Position numbers and translations under genes: made by a program
Source: Callorhinus ursinus
Lineage: Eukaryota > Chordata > Mammalia > Carnivora > Otariidae
Direction of reading: 5' to 3'
NCBI RefSeq assembly: GCF_003265705.1
Contig: NW_020312867.1
Location: 3,313,307 to 3,377,306 of the forward strand
DNA: 64,000 bases
Shown here: positions 1-14,261 of the stretch, piece after piece
Position numbering within the stretch: the stretch's first letter is position 1
Layout of the letters: the number at the start of each line of letters is the position of its first letter
Notes under the pieces: generated by a model
What the model saw: only the letters and a program-made list of their open reading frames with translations
Database searches by the model: none
Told to the model about the DNA's origin: nothing

Positions 1-910
1 GAGCCTCCAGGAAGAATCCCTCCAGCCTCTCCCGGAGAGTCAGCTAGCATCCCTGGGCCCAGCTGCCTGTTGTCATGGCAACAGGCTCTGCTTTCCAGCC
101 CCAGGGACCAGGGAGTCCAAGCACAGCCAAGGGGGAGGGGCTCCCAGTGGAGGCATGTCTGCTTCTAGGCTCCAGGTCTCCACCCACTATATGCCCCCTG
201 GCTCAGGCCACCTACCTCCCCCCTTCTGCCATTAGAAGGCTGCTCCACCCCTCGCAATATGCCTTTCCTCTCTGGGCCAGAAAGAACAGGTTGTCTCTTC
301 ACTCCAGGCCTTGAAAAGAGAGCAGGATGGTGTTGGGAGGCCAGGGCTAAAGATCTGGCTTGGCCAATAGTTCACTCTGTGACTTTAGGTAAGCAACTGC
401 CTCTCTCTGGGCCTACAGTCACCCCATTGTTAAACAGAGAAGATGACCCAGACCAGCACAGGCCTTGCTTTTCCCTAACGTGTTAACTCCTATCCGTGGG
501 CAGTGGTCTGCAGTGCTGTGCGGATGAGGATTCCGAGCTGAGTCAAGGGTCACCCATCACAGAAGTCTACACCCGTTGGACAGGAAGGAGGCTGTCTGCA
601 GGCCATCAATATGTCCCCTTGTCCTAGATGATTCTGCAGGTCCCTTCTAGAGCTGCCATCCTGAATGCATCTATGATTCCTCTGCTAACCTGCTATGTGA
701 CTCTAGATGGTCACTTCTCTTGTTCCTACTTTAGGTTTTCATTTAGAAGGCAATGCCCTGCCTTCCCCCAGATCTGCTGTGCAGAGCAAATGAACTCATG
801 GGTCCGAATGCACTTCCCCAAGGAAGAGGGAAGAGCACACCTGGGGCTCCTGCAGCCTGGAGCCCCCACCCTCCCTTCCACAGCATTCCCAACCACAACA
901 GGCCACTCAC
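1..910 (-). other. EPB41L1: EPB41L1 intron (phase 1), no exon seen
   Basis: Intron following the 911-953 exon. A degraded MIR-like segment is visible at about 335-450 ('CTGTGACTTTAGGTAAGCAA'), plus the X-box-like palindrome at 69-82. I see no further FERM exon. Confidence 0.6.
69..82. promoter_or_regulatory. RFX X-box-like palindrome
   Basis: GTTGTCATGGCAAC is a near-perfect inverted repeat matching the RFX-family X-box (GTTGCCATGGCAAC) at 13 of 14 positions. It lies in the EPB41L1 intron downstream of the 911-953 exon. Binding is inferred from the motif only. Confidence 0.4.
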
Positions 911-953
911 TCCGGATCTGCTTCTTGATTTCCTTGGAGGGATCCAGCCAGTT
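911..953 (-). CDS. EPB41L1: EPB41L1 coding exon (4th coding, partial gene)
   Basis: Minus-strand exon of 43 bases encoding NWLDPSKEIKKQIR (residues 151-164 of the protein assembled here) plus the first base of the next codon. Acceptor GTTTCAG ends at 954 and donor A|GTGAGT begins at 910. The peptide is the 'WLDPSKEIKKQIR' segment of the FERM F1 (ubiquitin-like) lobe of protein 4.1 family members, and follows directly on the DADSQK end of the previous exon. Protein 4.1N links membrane receptors and channels to the spectrin-actin skeleton in neurons; the FERM domain binds membrane-protein tails. The intron to the previous exon is 594 bases. The following exon, which must start in phase 1, is outside the window, so the gene is cut by the window edge. 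Confidence 0.95.
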
Positions 954-1475
954 CTGAAACAGAAGACAGGGTTCTTTAGAGGGAAGATGGAGGAGAGGGC
1001 CAGATAGGGCTACGAGACAGAGACATCCTGAAATAGCCTGTCAACAGCCCCTGGCAGGGAACACCCTTCTCAGGCTGAGCTGTCCGGGCCCTTTGGAGCT
1101 GGGAGAGGAGGGACCAAGGCCAAGATTCCCCACAGGGTTTGGGCCCCTGGGTCTGGCGCTGGCACCGCCCTGAGGCAGCGGGATGGGCAGCTGCAGTGGG
1201 ACCAGTGGGAAGGAGGAAACCCAGACAGGGGCCTCCCGAGGGGTGGAAAAGAGGCGCTGGAGTGAGTATCTCAGTTCCCCCAGGAAGCCAGGCTGTGGCT
1301 CTCCAGACACCCATCTGGGGGGTGACTGGCAGGTCGCCAAGAAAGGTCTAGGTGGGAGGGGTAGAGACAGAGAACTGAGACAGATAAGGCTGGCTGAACC
1401 TTGGCTATGTGCAAACAGAAGGTGCCTAATGAGGATCTGAGTACCGACAGAAGGCGCAGGATGCAGTCAGGACTA

Positions 1476-3852
<2,377 letters not shown>

Positions 3853-4127
3853 TCATCCAAATGAAGACCCAGTAAGGATGCAGCAGCTGGGGCTAACATG
3901 GTCTCCAAAATGAGAGCCACGGCCCTCCACGACCCCCAGGGTGACCGGCGTCTATGGTTGGTATATACAGGAGGAGAACCAGAGCTTCTGTGTGCAACTG
4001 GGTGGGCTCATGGAAGGGGTCACTTCTTCAGGGGGACAGTCTCGGCAGGTAGGAAGCATCCAGAGCTGCCCTAGCTCCCCAAAGTAGCATGTGAGTTCTC
4101 AGAGCATCCATCTGGCCTCCCCCTTAC

Positions 4128-4173
4128 CTGTCTGTCACTGGTCTAGCATGAAGCGGAGAGCTGGTGGACTGAT
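4128..4173 (-). other. EPB41L1: Candidate cassette/poison exon in EPB41L1 intron 2
   Basis: On the minus strand, 46 bases are flanked by a strong-looking acceptor (CTGAC branch-like site, then CTCCCTTCCCTCCATTAG) and a strong donor (GACAG|GTAAGG). The exon length is not a multiple of three. Read in phase from the previous exon it encodes ISPPALRFMLDQ and then a TGA stop, so inclusion would end translation after residue 72. I have no transcript evidence, and pseudo-exons of this quality do occur by chance. Confidence 0.35.
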
Positions 4174-4424
4174 CTAATGGAGGGAAGGGAGGTCAGAGCC
4201 CTGCCAGCTAGTCCTAACTGCCACCAGTGCCCTTAACGACCTTGGCCAAGTCCCCGCCCTCTCGGCCTGTCCTGAAGGAAGGGAGGTGTGAATTGGACAT
4301 CTAGATGATTCAGCAAGTCCCTTGTCCCTAATTTAGGGTGATGCATTTTGCTCTGGGGTCATACTAGGTTTGCCAGGCTAGAATGGGCAGGTTCGGGGGA
4401 TAGGAAAATAAGGTTGAAAGAACC

Positions 4425-4765
4425 AGGTTTGGGGAATCAGATCTAGATTTTATTTCCATCTGTCACTGGATAGCAATGTGACTTTGGGTAACTCACTTCA
4501 TCTGCTGAGCCGCTGTTTCCCCAAGTGTAAAATGGGGAAATTAATATCACTCTCGTAGAGGCGCCTGGCTGGCTCAGTCAGCAGAGCATGTGACTCTTGA
4601 TCTCAGGGTCGTGAGTTCAAGCCCCACGCTGGGCATTGCGCTAACTTAATTAAAAAATGTATATATAACTCTCCGTAGGTTTGGGAGAATTAAATACAAA
4701 AGTGACCACAATGCCCCCAGCACAGAGCTCGGCACGTAATGAGTCAGTAATAAATCTCAGTTTCC
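4425..4765 (+). repeat. MIR, split by a CAN-SINE
   Basis: MIR-type SINE: 'GCAATGTGACTTTGGGTAAC' and 'TAAAATGGGGAAATTAATA' in 4425-4558, continuing in 4668-4765 ('GAGAATTAAATAC', 'AATGAGTCAGTAATAAA'). The two halves join across the CAN-SINE at 4559-4667. Confidence 0.75.
4559..4667 (+). mobile_element. CAN-SINE (short, tRNA-Lys head) inserted in MIR
   Basis: The head 'GGCGCCTGGCTGGCTCAGTC' with box A/box B-like tRNA-Lys sequence ('GGGTCGTGAGTTCAAGCCCC') is the diagnostic start of carnivore CAN-SINEs. It lacks the long CT-rich body. Target duplication ACTCTCGTAG (4549-4558) versus ACTCTCCGTAG (4668-4678). Confidence 0.85.
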
Positions 4766-4834
4766 GGCTTCCGTCCCCGCTAAGAACTGGCCCTGGATGA
4801 CGGCTGGGCAGGGAGAGGGATGCCCATGCTCTCA

Positions 4835-6663
<1,829 letters not shown>

Positions 6664-6768
6664 AAGAAGTAAGACGAGGGGTCTCTTGCTGCAGCGACGC
6701 AAGTGGGAGCACCAGGCGCCTGGCTCGGAGCGGAACTCCACGGCCAACCGCCTTGCTTTGCCCACTAG

Positions 6769-6918
<150 letters not shown>

Positions 6919-7114
6919 GAACCTAGAGGATTCCCCACCCCCATCATCTTCGAGACACCCCAGTCGTGATGTGGAGGAAGAAGAGCCACCTGCAAGACGG
7001 ACACGAGCGACAAGCTGCGCTGTGAACCCGGGCACTCCGTGCCGACGCCACCGGCCTGCGGGTCTCTGAGGGGACCCCCCCCCCAATCGGACTGCCAAAT
7101 TCTCCGGTTTGCCC

Positions 7115-7214
7115 NNNNNNNNNNNNNNNNNNNNNNNNNNNNNNNNNNNNNNNNNNNNNNNNNNNNNNNNNNNNNNNNNNNNNNNNNNNNNNNNNNNNNN
7201 NNNNNNNNNNNNNN
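7115..7214. other. Assembly gap (100 N)
   Basis: Exactly 100 unknown bases, a placeholder length. It replaces the end of the TMSB10-like 3' UTR, where the poly-A signal should be. True length is unknown. Confidence 0.99.
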
Positions 7215-7869
7215 AAAAAAAAAAAAAAAAAAAAAAAGTAAGACGAGGAAGAAGAGAAGGCCTTGGTCACACGGCCTCACCCCCAGAAATGCTTTCCACT
7301 CATGTCATTACCTCGGACTTTATGGTTTGACTTAAAGCCATAGTTAAATAAAGGCTCTCTGTCACTTACGTGACCCCAGATGCCAACTCTGGGCCAGGAC
7401 ACAAAGCACCAGAAGCAGCTCCAGGGGAGCTCTCGATCTCGTAGTATCCAAGGGAGACCTGTCTGCCTGGGTCTGCATCTCTTCAAGGCCTGCACCTGAG
7501 GACATCAGCCATTATACTAGAGAAGTTCTATAAGAAGAACCCTTAAAATGAATGCCCACTTAATTTCCCTTTAAAAAAATAAAAAATGATCCACAGACTA
7601 ATCTGTGGGTGTCCTGCTTCCCACTGCACTTTGCTGCCTCAAGCAAACTTGAACAGAACCAACTGGAAGGAGAAAGCACTCAGGTCCAGCCTGGAAGCCA
7701 AAGAGGCGGCCCAAGCCAAGGAACCCCACGGCCAGGGCCCAGTGACAGAAATGATGGCTCATCCTTTCTAGAGCATTAAAAAAGATGCCATAAAAGAAAT
7801 ACCTGAACGAAAAGCTCCACACACAACAGCTTGTACAGACTGACCCTACTTTGATTAACACATACGCAC

Positions 7870-8080
7870 GGATACAGAATATTCAACAAAGTATTAATCG
7901 TAGTCGTTTCTAGGTGGCATGAGTACAGGTTGTTTTTTCTTCTGTTTAACTGTAGTTCTCAATTTTTCTACTATACTTGGAGATTTCTTGATTTAAAAAA
8001 ATGAGAGGTTAAAAAATAAAATCTTCCAATGCACAGGGCTTGGTATGACAGGATGAGGAGATAAAAGTCTGATTAAACTT
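7870..8080 (+). repeat. Old L1 3'-end-like fragment
   Basis: AT-rich sequence with 'GGTTGTTTTTTCTTCTG...AATTTTTCTACTATACTTGG' resembles the 3' UTR of old mammalian L1 subfamilies. Edges uncertain. Confidence 0.45.
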
Positions 8081-8104
8081 AAAATGTTTATGAATTTATT
8101 TTTC

Positions 8105-8309
8105 TAAAAGATTTATTTATTCACTGACAGAGAGCAAGCGCATGCTAGAGCGAGCACAGGGGGAGGGGCAGAGAGAGAGGGAGAATCTCTAGCAGACTCA
8201 CTGCCAAGCTCAGAGCCTGACATGGGGCTCAATCTCATGACCCCGAGATCATGACCTGAGCCAAAATCAAGAGTTGCATGCCTAATTGACTGGGCCACCC
8301 AGGCACCCC
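8105..8309 (-). mobile_element. CAN-SINE
   Basis: Reverse-orientation copy: starts 'AAAAGATTTATTTATTCACTG' and ends 'GGGCCACCCAGGCACCCC'. Flanked by an imperfect duplication AAAATGTTTATGAATTTA (8081-8098) and the similar sequence at 8311-8329. Confidence 0.93.
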
Positions 8310-8349
8310 AAAAAATTTTTATGAATTTAAAAGAAAAATAAGATCATCA

Positions 8350-8370
8350 TCATTATTATTATTATTTTAA
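8350..8370. repeat. (ATT)n/(ATC)n short tract
   Basis: CATCATCATTATTATTATTATT trinucleotide run. Confidence 0.9.
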
Positions 8371-9090
8371 ACCTATGATGAGATCCTTCTTGATTTCACA
8401 AGTCCAGGGATAACAGTATGGTTTTCTCTCCAGGCCACCGAAAGCAAGCCAAGAACCTGGCCTTGGGTTCTGCCAGAGCCAGTCACGTGGGCACAGTTCT
8501 GCCCAGACCCAGGTCAGCGAAGACTGAGGGAGCCCTCTGGGCAGCCTGGCCAGATGGGCGCTGCAGGGGCCCCAGGGGAAACACATGCTGGTTCCTTGGA
8601 GCTCACTGCAACATGGGAGGATAATGCTCACCCAGAAAATGGTTAAACACCCAGGCAGGATGTGATTTAGATATGCTGGTGTATGTTTTAGCCTCTAGAA
8701 GGTTCTGGAGAGTTGGTGATCAGAGTACGACCTAGAGTACCCAAAGAAGGGCTTATAGGGTGGGGAGTGGGGGGGCATGGAGTCACTGAGTCACCCTGCC
8801 AGACGGGAACAAGTAGGCCCGTGCAGAGGATGGACAGGAGGCCCTGACATCCTGATACCTCAGAACAAGAAGCCTATAAAGATGAGCTCCAAAGAGCCTG
8901 GCAGGTGGAACAGGTTGGAGAGGGGGAGAAGTGAGTGAACTGGGGGTGGAGCAGACTGCCTTGCAAGAGTCACAAGTGTTACTCTGCTAGAAAGGGCAAG
9001 ACTCCCATCATGCAGTGCTGCTGGGGGCCAGGCCCACGGTCAGGGACTAGACACACCGGCTTCTCATAGACTCCTCACAGGGGCACCAGG
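8371..9090. other. Intron 1 stretch with nothing recognised
   Basis: GC-neutral unique-looking sequence. No exon-like frame with splice sites and no clear repeat. Confidence 0.4.
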
Positions 9091-9094
9091 GCAG

Positions 9095-9305
9095 GGTGGG
9101 GGGCAGACCTAGGTCGGTCAGACCCAGACCCAAAGCCGAGTGCCACCAGTGGCTCACTCTGTGACCATGGGCAAGTGACTTCAATGCTCTGAGCCTCACC
9201 TCATCTATAAAATGGAGATACTCCCCCACTCCTTCTGAGGGTGGTGGTAGAGAGTCAGGAAAATAACCTAGAGGGAGCACTTAACATGGTATGTACCCAA
9301 TAAAA
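9095..9305 (+). repeat. MIR
   Basis: 'CTCTGTGACCATGGGCAAGT', 'CATCTATAAAATGGAGATAC' and terminal 'TATGTACCCAATAAAA' match the MIR core and tail. Confidence 0.75.
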
Positions 9306-9953
9306 CAGCACTGAGAGGGTCTATAATTACAAACAGTACCGAGGAGCTGCAGCGGGGAGTGGTCTGAGAACCAGGAGTTGCGAAGCACCAGCCCAGAACG
9401 GATGGAGGAGATGTGCCAAGAGCCAGAGCCCAGCAAGGCCAGACTGATGGCATGACCATATGAAAACCCAACGCACAGGATTCAAAGAGAGAAAGGTCAG
9501 CTGGAGAAGTGAATGCTGACGGTGCCCACACCAGCGCTGTCAGCCCTGTCTGGCTGAGACCAGTCCAGAAGGCTGTCGGCATCTGATGCTCCTGAGCACG
9601 GCAAGCACCACCTGGCTCCCCTGGCTCCCCACTCCAGGGGCACCATGGCTATCCATCTGGGCGGCCTGCTGCAAGAGAATGTCCTAACCCGGGCGAAGCA
9701 ATATCCACTTGGCCTGACGTTGCACCAACTCATTAAACATGAATCAGCTGGTTTATACATCAGGCCCTACAGCCAGGGTTAGCATGAATCAGCATCTCTG
9801 AATCCAGTACCTTGGCTTTGTTCTTTTTCTCCAACCCCACAGCCACTGCCCAGGTCCCAGCCACTATCAAGCCATGCCCACATGGCTGCCCGGCCTCCTT
9901 CGTGGATTCTCTGTGGCCGCCTGGGCCTCCTAGGGTTTATTCTCTTCAGAACT

Positions 9954-10019
9954 GCCACATGGATCTTTCCAAAACTCCAATTGGACGCCACATGGATCTT
10001 TCCAAAATTCCAACTGAAT
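9954..10019. repeat. 33-bp tandem duplication
   Basis: GCCACATGGATCTTTCCAAA begins at 9954 and again at 9987; the two 33-base units differ at only a few positions. Confidence 0.9.
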
Positions 10020-10023
10020 GCTC

Positions 10024-10208
10024 TCTTTATTTTTTTGTAATTCAAGTATAGTTGACACACAATGCTACATTAGTTTCCATTACACAACATAGTGAATGGA
10101 CAAGTCCACACCTCACTATGTGCACCACCAGTGTAGCGACCATTGGTCACCATACAACACTATTCCAGTACCATCGACTACATTCCCTATGCTGTCCATT
10201 TTCTTGGA
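10024..10208 (-). mobile_element. 5'-truncated L1 3' end
   Basis: Starts with a T-rich tail and 'TAGTTGACACACAATGCTAC', the complement of the carnivore L1 3' UTR also seen in plus orientation at about 33360-33415. It appears to interrupt an L2 fragment, with a weak duplication ATGCTCTC / ATGCCCTC on either side. Confidence 0.75.
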
Positions 10209-10460
10209 TGCCCTCCTTAAAACCTCCAATGACTTACCATCAAAATAAAACAAAAACTCCTTACCATAGTTAAAGGTCCCTGCTTAGGGCCTCGGCATCA
10301 GCTCCCACCATCACTGTGAGCCTGACTAGCTTTCTATCTGCTCCTCCACCACATCAGGCCTACCCCTGCCATGGGACTTTGCCCTAATGGTCCCTCCATG
10401 TGGACAGTGGGCTTGTCCCCTCTCTCACCCTTCAGACCTTAATCCATGTACCCCTTGACC
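10209..10460 (+). repeat. L2-like fragment
   Basis: 'CCTTAAAACCTCCAATGACT' followed by 'CTCCTTACCATAGTTAAAGG' and 'CTGCTCCTCCACCACATCAG' resembles the L2 3' region. Confidence 0.55.
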
Positions 10461-10483
10461 CCCCCGTCTAAAATGGGTCTTTC

Positions 10484-10686
10484 TTCTGGGGCGCCTGGGT
10501 GGCTCAGTCAGTTGAGCGTCCAACTCTTGATTTTGGCTCAGGTTATTAGACTGAGCCCTGCGTTGGGCTCCAAGCTCAGCACAGAGTCGGCTTGAGATTC
10601 TCTCTCCCTTCTCCCTCTGCCCCTCCCCCTGCTCATGTGCTCTAAATTAATAAATAACGAAATCTTTCAAAAAAATAAAAATAAAT
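10484..10686 (+). mobile_element. CAN-SINE with clear target duplication
   Basis: Full head 'GGGGCGCCTGGGTGGCTCAG', CT-rich body and A-rich tail. Duplication AAAATGGGTCTTTC at 10470-10483 and 10687-10700, identical. Confidence 0.97.
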
Positions 10687-10739
10687 AAAATGGGTCTTTC
10701 GCCTTAATTTCTTTTGGTGACAGCATGTTGGGTTTTGGG

Positions 10740-10905
10740 TTTGGTTTGGTTTGGTTTTTGCCATTTTAACCATTTTTAAGTGTAATTATTCCATGATGTT
10801 AATTACATTCACAACCTTGCGCAACAATAGCCACTGTCTATTTCCAAAATTTTTCATTACCCCAAACGGAAATTCTGTACCCATTATGCAACCATGCTGC
10901 GTTTT
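10740..10905. repeat. Old L1-type fragment
   Basis: 'CATTTTTAAGTGTAATTATT', 'ACATTCACAACCTTGCGCAA' and 'CCAAACGGAAATTCTGTACC' match a widespread old L1 3' segment. Orientation not decided. Confidence 0.6.
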
Positions 10906-11044
10906 TTTTCATAGTAACTATCACAAGTGAAACATTTCTTTTTACTTATGTTTATTCCTCTGAAACAGAAATTCCATGGACCAAATGTTATCCGTCTCAT
11001 TTGCCATTATCCCCAGGACTTAGTGCAATTCTTGATAAATACCA

Positions 11045-11265
11045 ACAAAGCTAACACTCGTAGAGTCTGCTATTTGCCCAGCACTGGTCTAAGCACTTTA
11101 GGCTAATTAACTCACTTAACTTTCACAATAACCTAGAATAGGTACTTCTATTATGTCTATTTTGTAAAAAAAGGAATTGGAGCACTGAGAAGTTAAGGAA
11201 CTTGCCTGAGATCATACACTAGTACGTGACAGTGCCAGAATTCAAACCCAGGGGGTCTGGTGTCA
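11045..11265 (-). repeat. MIR
   Basis: Reverse MIR: 'GCCCAGCACTGGTCTAAGCA', 'TAACTCACTTAACTTTCACA', 'TGAGAAGTTAAGGAACTTGC', 'CAGAATTCAAACCCAGG'. Confidence 0.75.
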
Positions 11266-11454
11266 GGATGGGTAGATGGACAAATGGACAAACACATGTA
11301 TGACGGGTGGATGAAACACCAACAAGACAAGTTTTAAGTCCACTCAGCTGGGGACAGAGACCTCGGCTGCATTCACCTTGGGAGCCCTTCTGGCTACCAG
11401 CCAACCAGTGTGTCCTGATGACATATCAGACCTTAAGCACCTGACTTTTCCACC

Positions 11455-11590
11455 CAAACTCCTGATATTATCGCCCTTATTTTGCTGATGAGACACACAA
11501 GCCAAAAGAGACATGCTGTATGCCCAAGGTCATAAGGCTGTGCTAAGTGTCTCTGACTCCAAAGTCCATCCCACTACAGGGCATTTCAGC
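11455..11590 (-). repeat. MIR fragment
   Basis: 'TTTTGCTGATGAGACACACA' and 'CCCAAGGTCATAAGGCTGTG' in reverse MIR order. Confidence 0.6.
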
Positions 11591-11727
11591 AACCTGGGAA
11601 GGCCGGGGGGTGGGGGTGGGGGGTTGTATTAATTTGTCCAAGGGGTGAGGCTGGCTAAGGAAAAATTTCCCAAGAGTGAGAGGCAAATACACTAGGAAGA
11701 ACTGAATTTAGAATGGGGACTACCGTG

Positions 11728-11827
11728 GGGCAGTTGGATGGCTCAGTCAGGCATCTGACTCTGGATTTCAGCTCAGGTTAGGATCTCAGGGTTGTGAGGT
11801 TAAGTCCCAGGTCAGGCTAAAGAATCA
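11728..11827 (+). mobile_element. Truncated CAN-SINE
   Basis: Head and middle only ('GATGGCTCAGTCAGGCATCT...CTCAGGTTAGGATCTCAGGG'), without CT body or poly-A. Possible duplication GACTACCGTG (11718-11727) / GGACCACCGTG (11828-11838). Confidence 0.8.
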
Positions 11828-11829
11828 GG

Positions 11830-11990
11830 ACCACCGTGTCTTGCTTCAGTTCTGTCACCTACTATCTGATGGGCCTTGGGCAAGTCACTTCCCCCTTCTG
11901 AGCATCGGCTTCCTCATCTGCCAAACAGGGATGAGAGCGCCTATCCTACCAACTCAGAGCAGGGCATTACAGAGAATGAAAGAACTCTGA
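11830..11990 (+). repeat. MIR
   Basis: 'CTATCTGATGGGCCTTGGGC', 'AAGTCACTTCCCCCTTCTGA', 'CATCTGCCAAACAGGGATGA' match the MIR core; the truncated SINE sits at its left end. Confidence 0.7.
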
Positions 11991-11994
11991 GACA

Positions 11995-12870
11995 CAAAAG
12001 TTGAAGTCATATATTTTAGGGAGACACTTGTGTATACCAGAAGCATGTCTTCGCAAGCATATGAACAGCGGTGGGACAACATGGGGGCACATACAGCCCT
12101 GTGTGTCCACGGTCATGACAATGACTCCCTAGCCAGTAAGGCTCTCTTCTAAATCTTGCACACTGGCAACTTTTACCGAGGCATTCTTGGGAATCCTGAA
12201 CCAGGGAGGAAATAATGGAAGGAAGGAACAAAGAGAGAGAGAGAAATGGACAGGGTGTGGAAGACACCGAAACACCAAGAGAATGCCAGCAGCAAGTGAG
12301 ACTCTTCTGTTTTGAATGATATTTTCAATAATCACAGTTACCAGGAAAACTCTTCTTTCTTTTCGTGAAATCAGGGGGCACATCTCCCCCATCCCCTTCC
12401 AACCACGTCTCCTGGGCTGTCTCCATTCGTACCTCCAGATTCACGCCCTGTTCAAAGAAGCGGGTGGCTGACCCCTGGACTGTCCCTTGGTCTGAGCTCC
12501 CTTGCCTGCTGACTTCCGGTTGGGTTTGGCCATTGGGAGTCACCGGTTCAAGGGTGGAAGGAGAGAGAAGTTGAGAAATGTCTTTCCAATTTCCCTCTCT
12601 GTGGTTCTGGGTGGCTGAGCCCCTCTGTGTCAGCCCCTTGCACAGACCCAGCTATCACTGAGTTCTGGTAACACTATTCCCTCCCTCTGCTCATTCAGGC
12701 CAAAGGGAGGAAACAGCTTCTGTCAACTGTTATTTTGTGGGATACTCCTGTGGGTTCCCTTAATCCTGCCCACACCTTTATTAACATCTCCTCAGCGTAA
12801 GCACCTGAGTGGAATTCTGTTTTCTGCCAGAATCAGACTGATACACTAAACAGATATATGAATTAGAGAG
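11995..12870. other. Intron 1 stretch with nothing recognised
   Basis: No exon or clear repeat seen, apart from a GA-rich run near 12230-12247. Confidence 0.4.
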
Positions 12871-12904
12871 GGAGGGTAGGAGAAATCAGAAAAAGGCAGT
12901 ACCA

Positions 12905-13105
12905 CCTAGTGGTTAGGGACCAAAGGGGTGACAAGGAGACCGCGAACAAGTCTCTTAAACTCTCTGTGCCTCAGTGTCTTGATCTGTAAAATTCATGATC
13001 ATCTTGCCTATTTCACAGGGTTACTGTGAAAATCGAACCAGATCATGCCCGTAAGGCACTTAACACATGTCAAAACCTACCATGAGTGCTCAAGAAATAT
13101 CAGAT
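12905..13105 (+). repeat. MIR
   Basis: 'CTAGTGGTTAGGGACCAAAG', 'AAGTCTCTTAAACTCTCTGT', 'CACAGGGTTACTGTGAAAAT' in MIR order. Confidence 0.75.
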
Positions 13106-13169
13106 ATCCTCATCGTTAGCATGGGTCTCAAGGCTGAAATGTGAACAACAGCATTCCCTCAGAGAAAGA

Positions 13170-13300
13170 ATTACAGACTTTTCTTTCGGCTTTTTCAGAG
13201 GTTCTCCAGGTTTCATCATTTTTCTACTATGAACATGTATTACTTTTGGAATCAGAAAAGAAAAAGAGAAGAATGAAAAGAAAAAAACACAGAGAGAGCA
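13170..13300 (+). repeat. L1 3'-end-like fragment with A-rich tail
   Basis: 'TTTTTCTACTATGAACATGTATTACTTTTGG' followed by an A/G-rich run resembles old L1 3' ends. Confidence 0.5.
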
Positions 13301-13443
13301 AGCCTATTAAGACTTATTCTTCCCCTCTGGAGATGATGCTACTTCCCATCGGGATTTCCCCAGTACAGAACATTCACTTCCTGGAGCGACGATCTTGGGC
13401 CAGATGTGAATGAAATACCTGCCCGCCACGAGGGAGGTCCTTT

Positions 13444-13555
13444 GAGAGCCGCCTCTGGGGCCAGGTGCCACCCTCCTAGCCGAGGCTGAGAGCCGCCTCT
13501 GGGGCCAGGCTGAGAGCCGCCTCTGGGGCCAGGTGCCACCCTCCTGGCCGAGGCC
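13444..13555. repeat. Three-copy GC-rich tandem repeat
   Basis: Units begin GAGAGCCGCCTCTGGGGCCA at 13444, 13488 and 13512. The first and third units are 44 bases; the middle one is 24 bases, with 20 bases deleted. Confidence 0.95.
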
Positions 13556-14139
13556 CAGAAGCCCCCAACAGAGGCAGGGAACTGGGCCTGCAGTGGTTGG
13601 TACCGCTGCTCAGCTCTGTATGCGGCAATAAGGAGATGGCGATTTGTCAGAGGCTTGCGGTGCCCAGGGGCACCTCATTAAATAAAACCAAGCAATGTGA
13701 AAAGGCTGCCACCCACCAGCACTGGCTTTCTGCCCAAAGGTTTCACGTGCCGGAGCCACAGGCTGATGTGCAGTTGTGGGTTGGGGGACCACAGGACATG
13801 CCCAGAACTGCAGAGTAACGGCATCAGAAAGGAGAAATACCACCCGCTTGGACCACACGGATGACTGCAGAGGCAGCCAGAGACCTCCCCGTAGCGGGGC
13901 ATCCTCTGAACCCCAGGCAGTGAGCTGGACAAGGGCCACACAGGGCAGGTGGGCTTATTCCCTAGGCCAGCGTGGCTGGCCAAGGTCACAAAGCTAGTCA
14001 GTTCAAGTGGAGCCAGAACGAGGACCCAGATCTGCTGGCTGACGGTCCCGTGCTCTTCCCCCTCAATCCTGCTACATCCCACAACCTCCAACTTGCTGTC
14101 AACCATGTAACCAAAGCTACCGTTGCCCTGGATGTAGAA

Positions 14140-14245
14140 ATAATAACAGCAGTACCAACCCCTCCCACATGTGGGGTGCTTTACAATCTAAAGAATCCTT
14201 TTATAATCATCATCTCGCTTGGCCCTCACCAATCAGCAGCTGGTG
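14140..14245 (-). repeat. MIR-like fragment
   Basis: 'GTGGGGTGCTTTACAATCTA' and 'ATAATCATCATCTCGCTTGG' resemble reverse MIR. Confidence 0.5.
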
Positions 14246-14261
14246 AGAGGGAACGAGGAAC

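Noticed and set aside
4559..4667. tRNA-Lys gene
   Set aside because: The tRNA-like part belongs to a CAN-SINE with degraded stems and an insertion duplication; not a functional tRNA gene.
12899..12917. CCACCTAGTGG as a CTCF core
   Set aside because: Part of the MIR 5' end and lacks the GGGCRC half of the motif.
13444..13555. CRISPR-like spaced repeats
   Set aside because: Only three units in direct tandem without spacers, in a mammalian genome.
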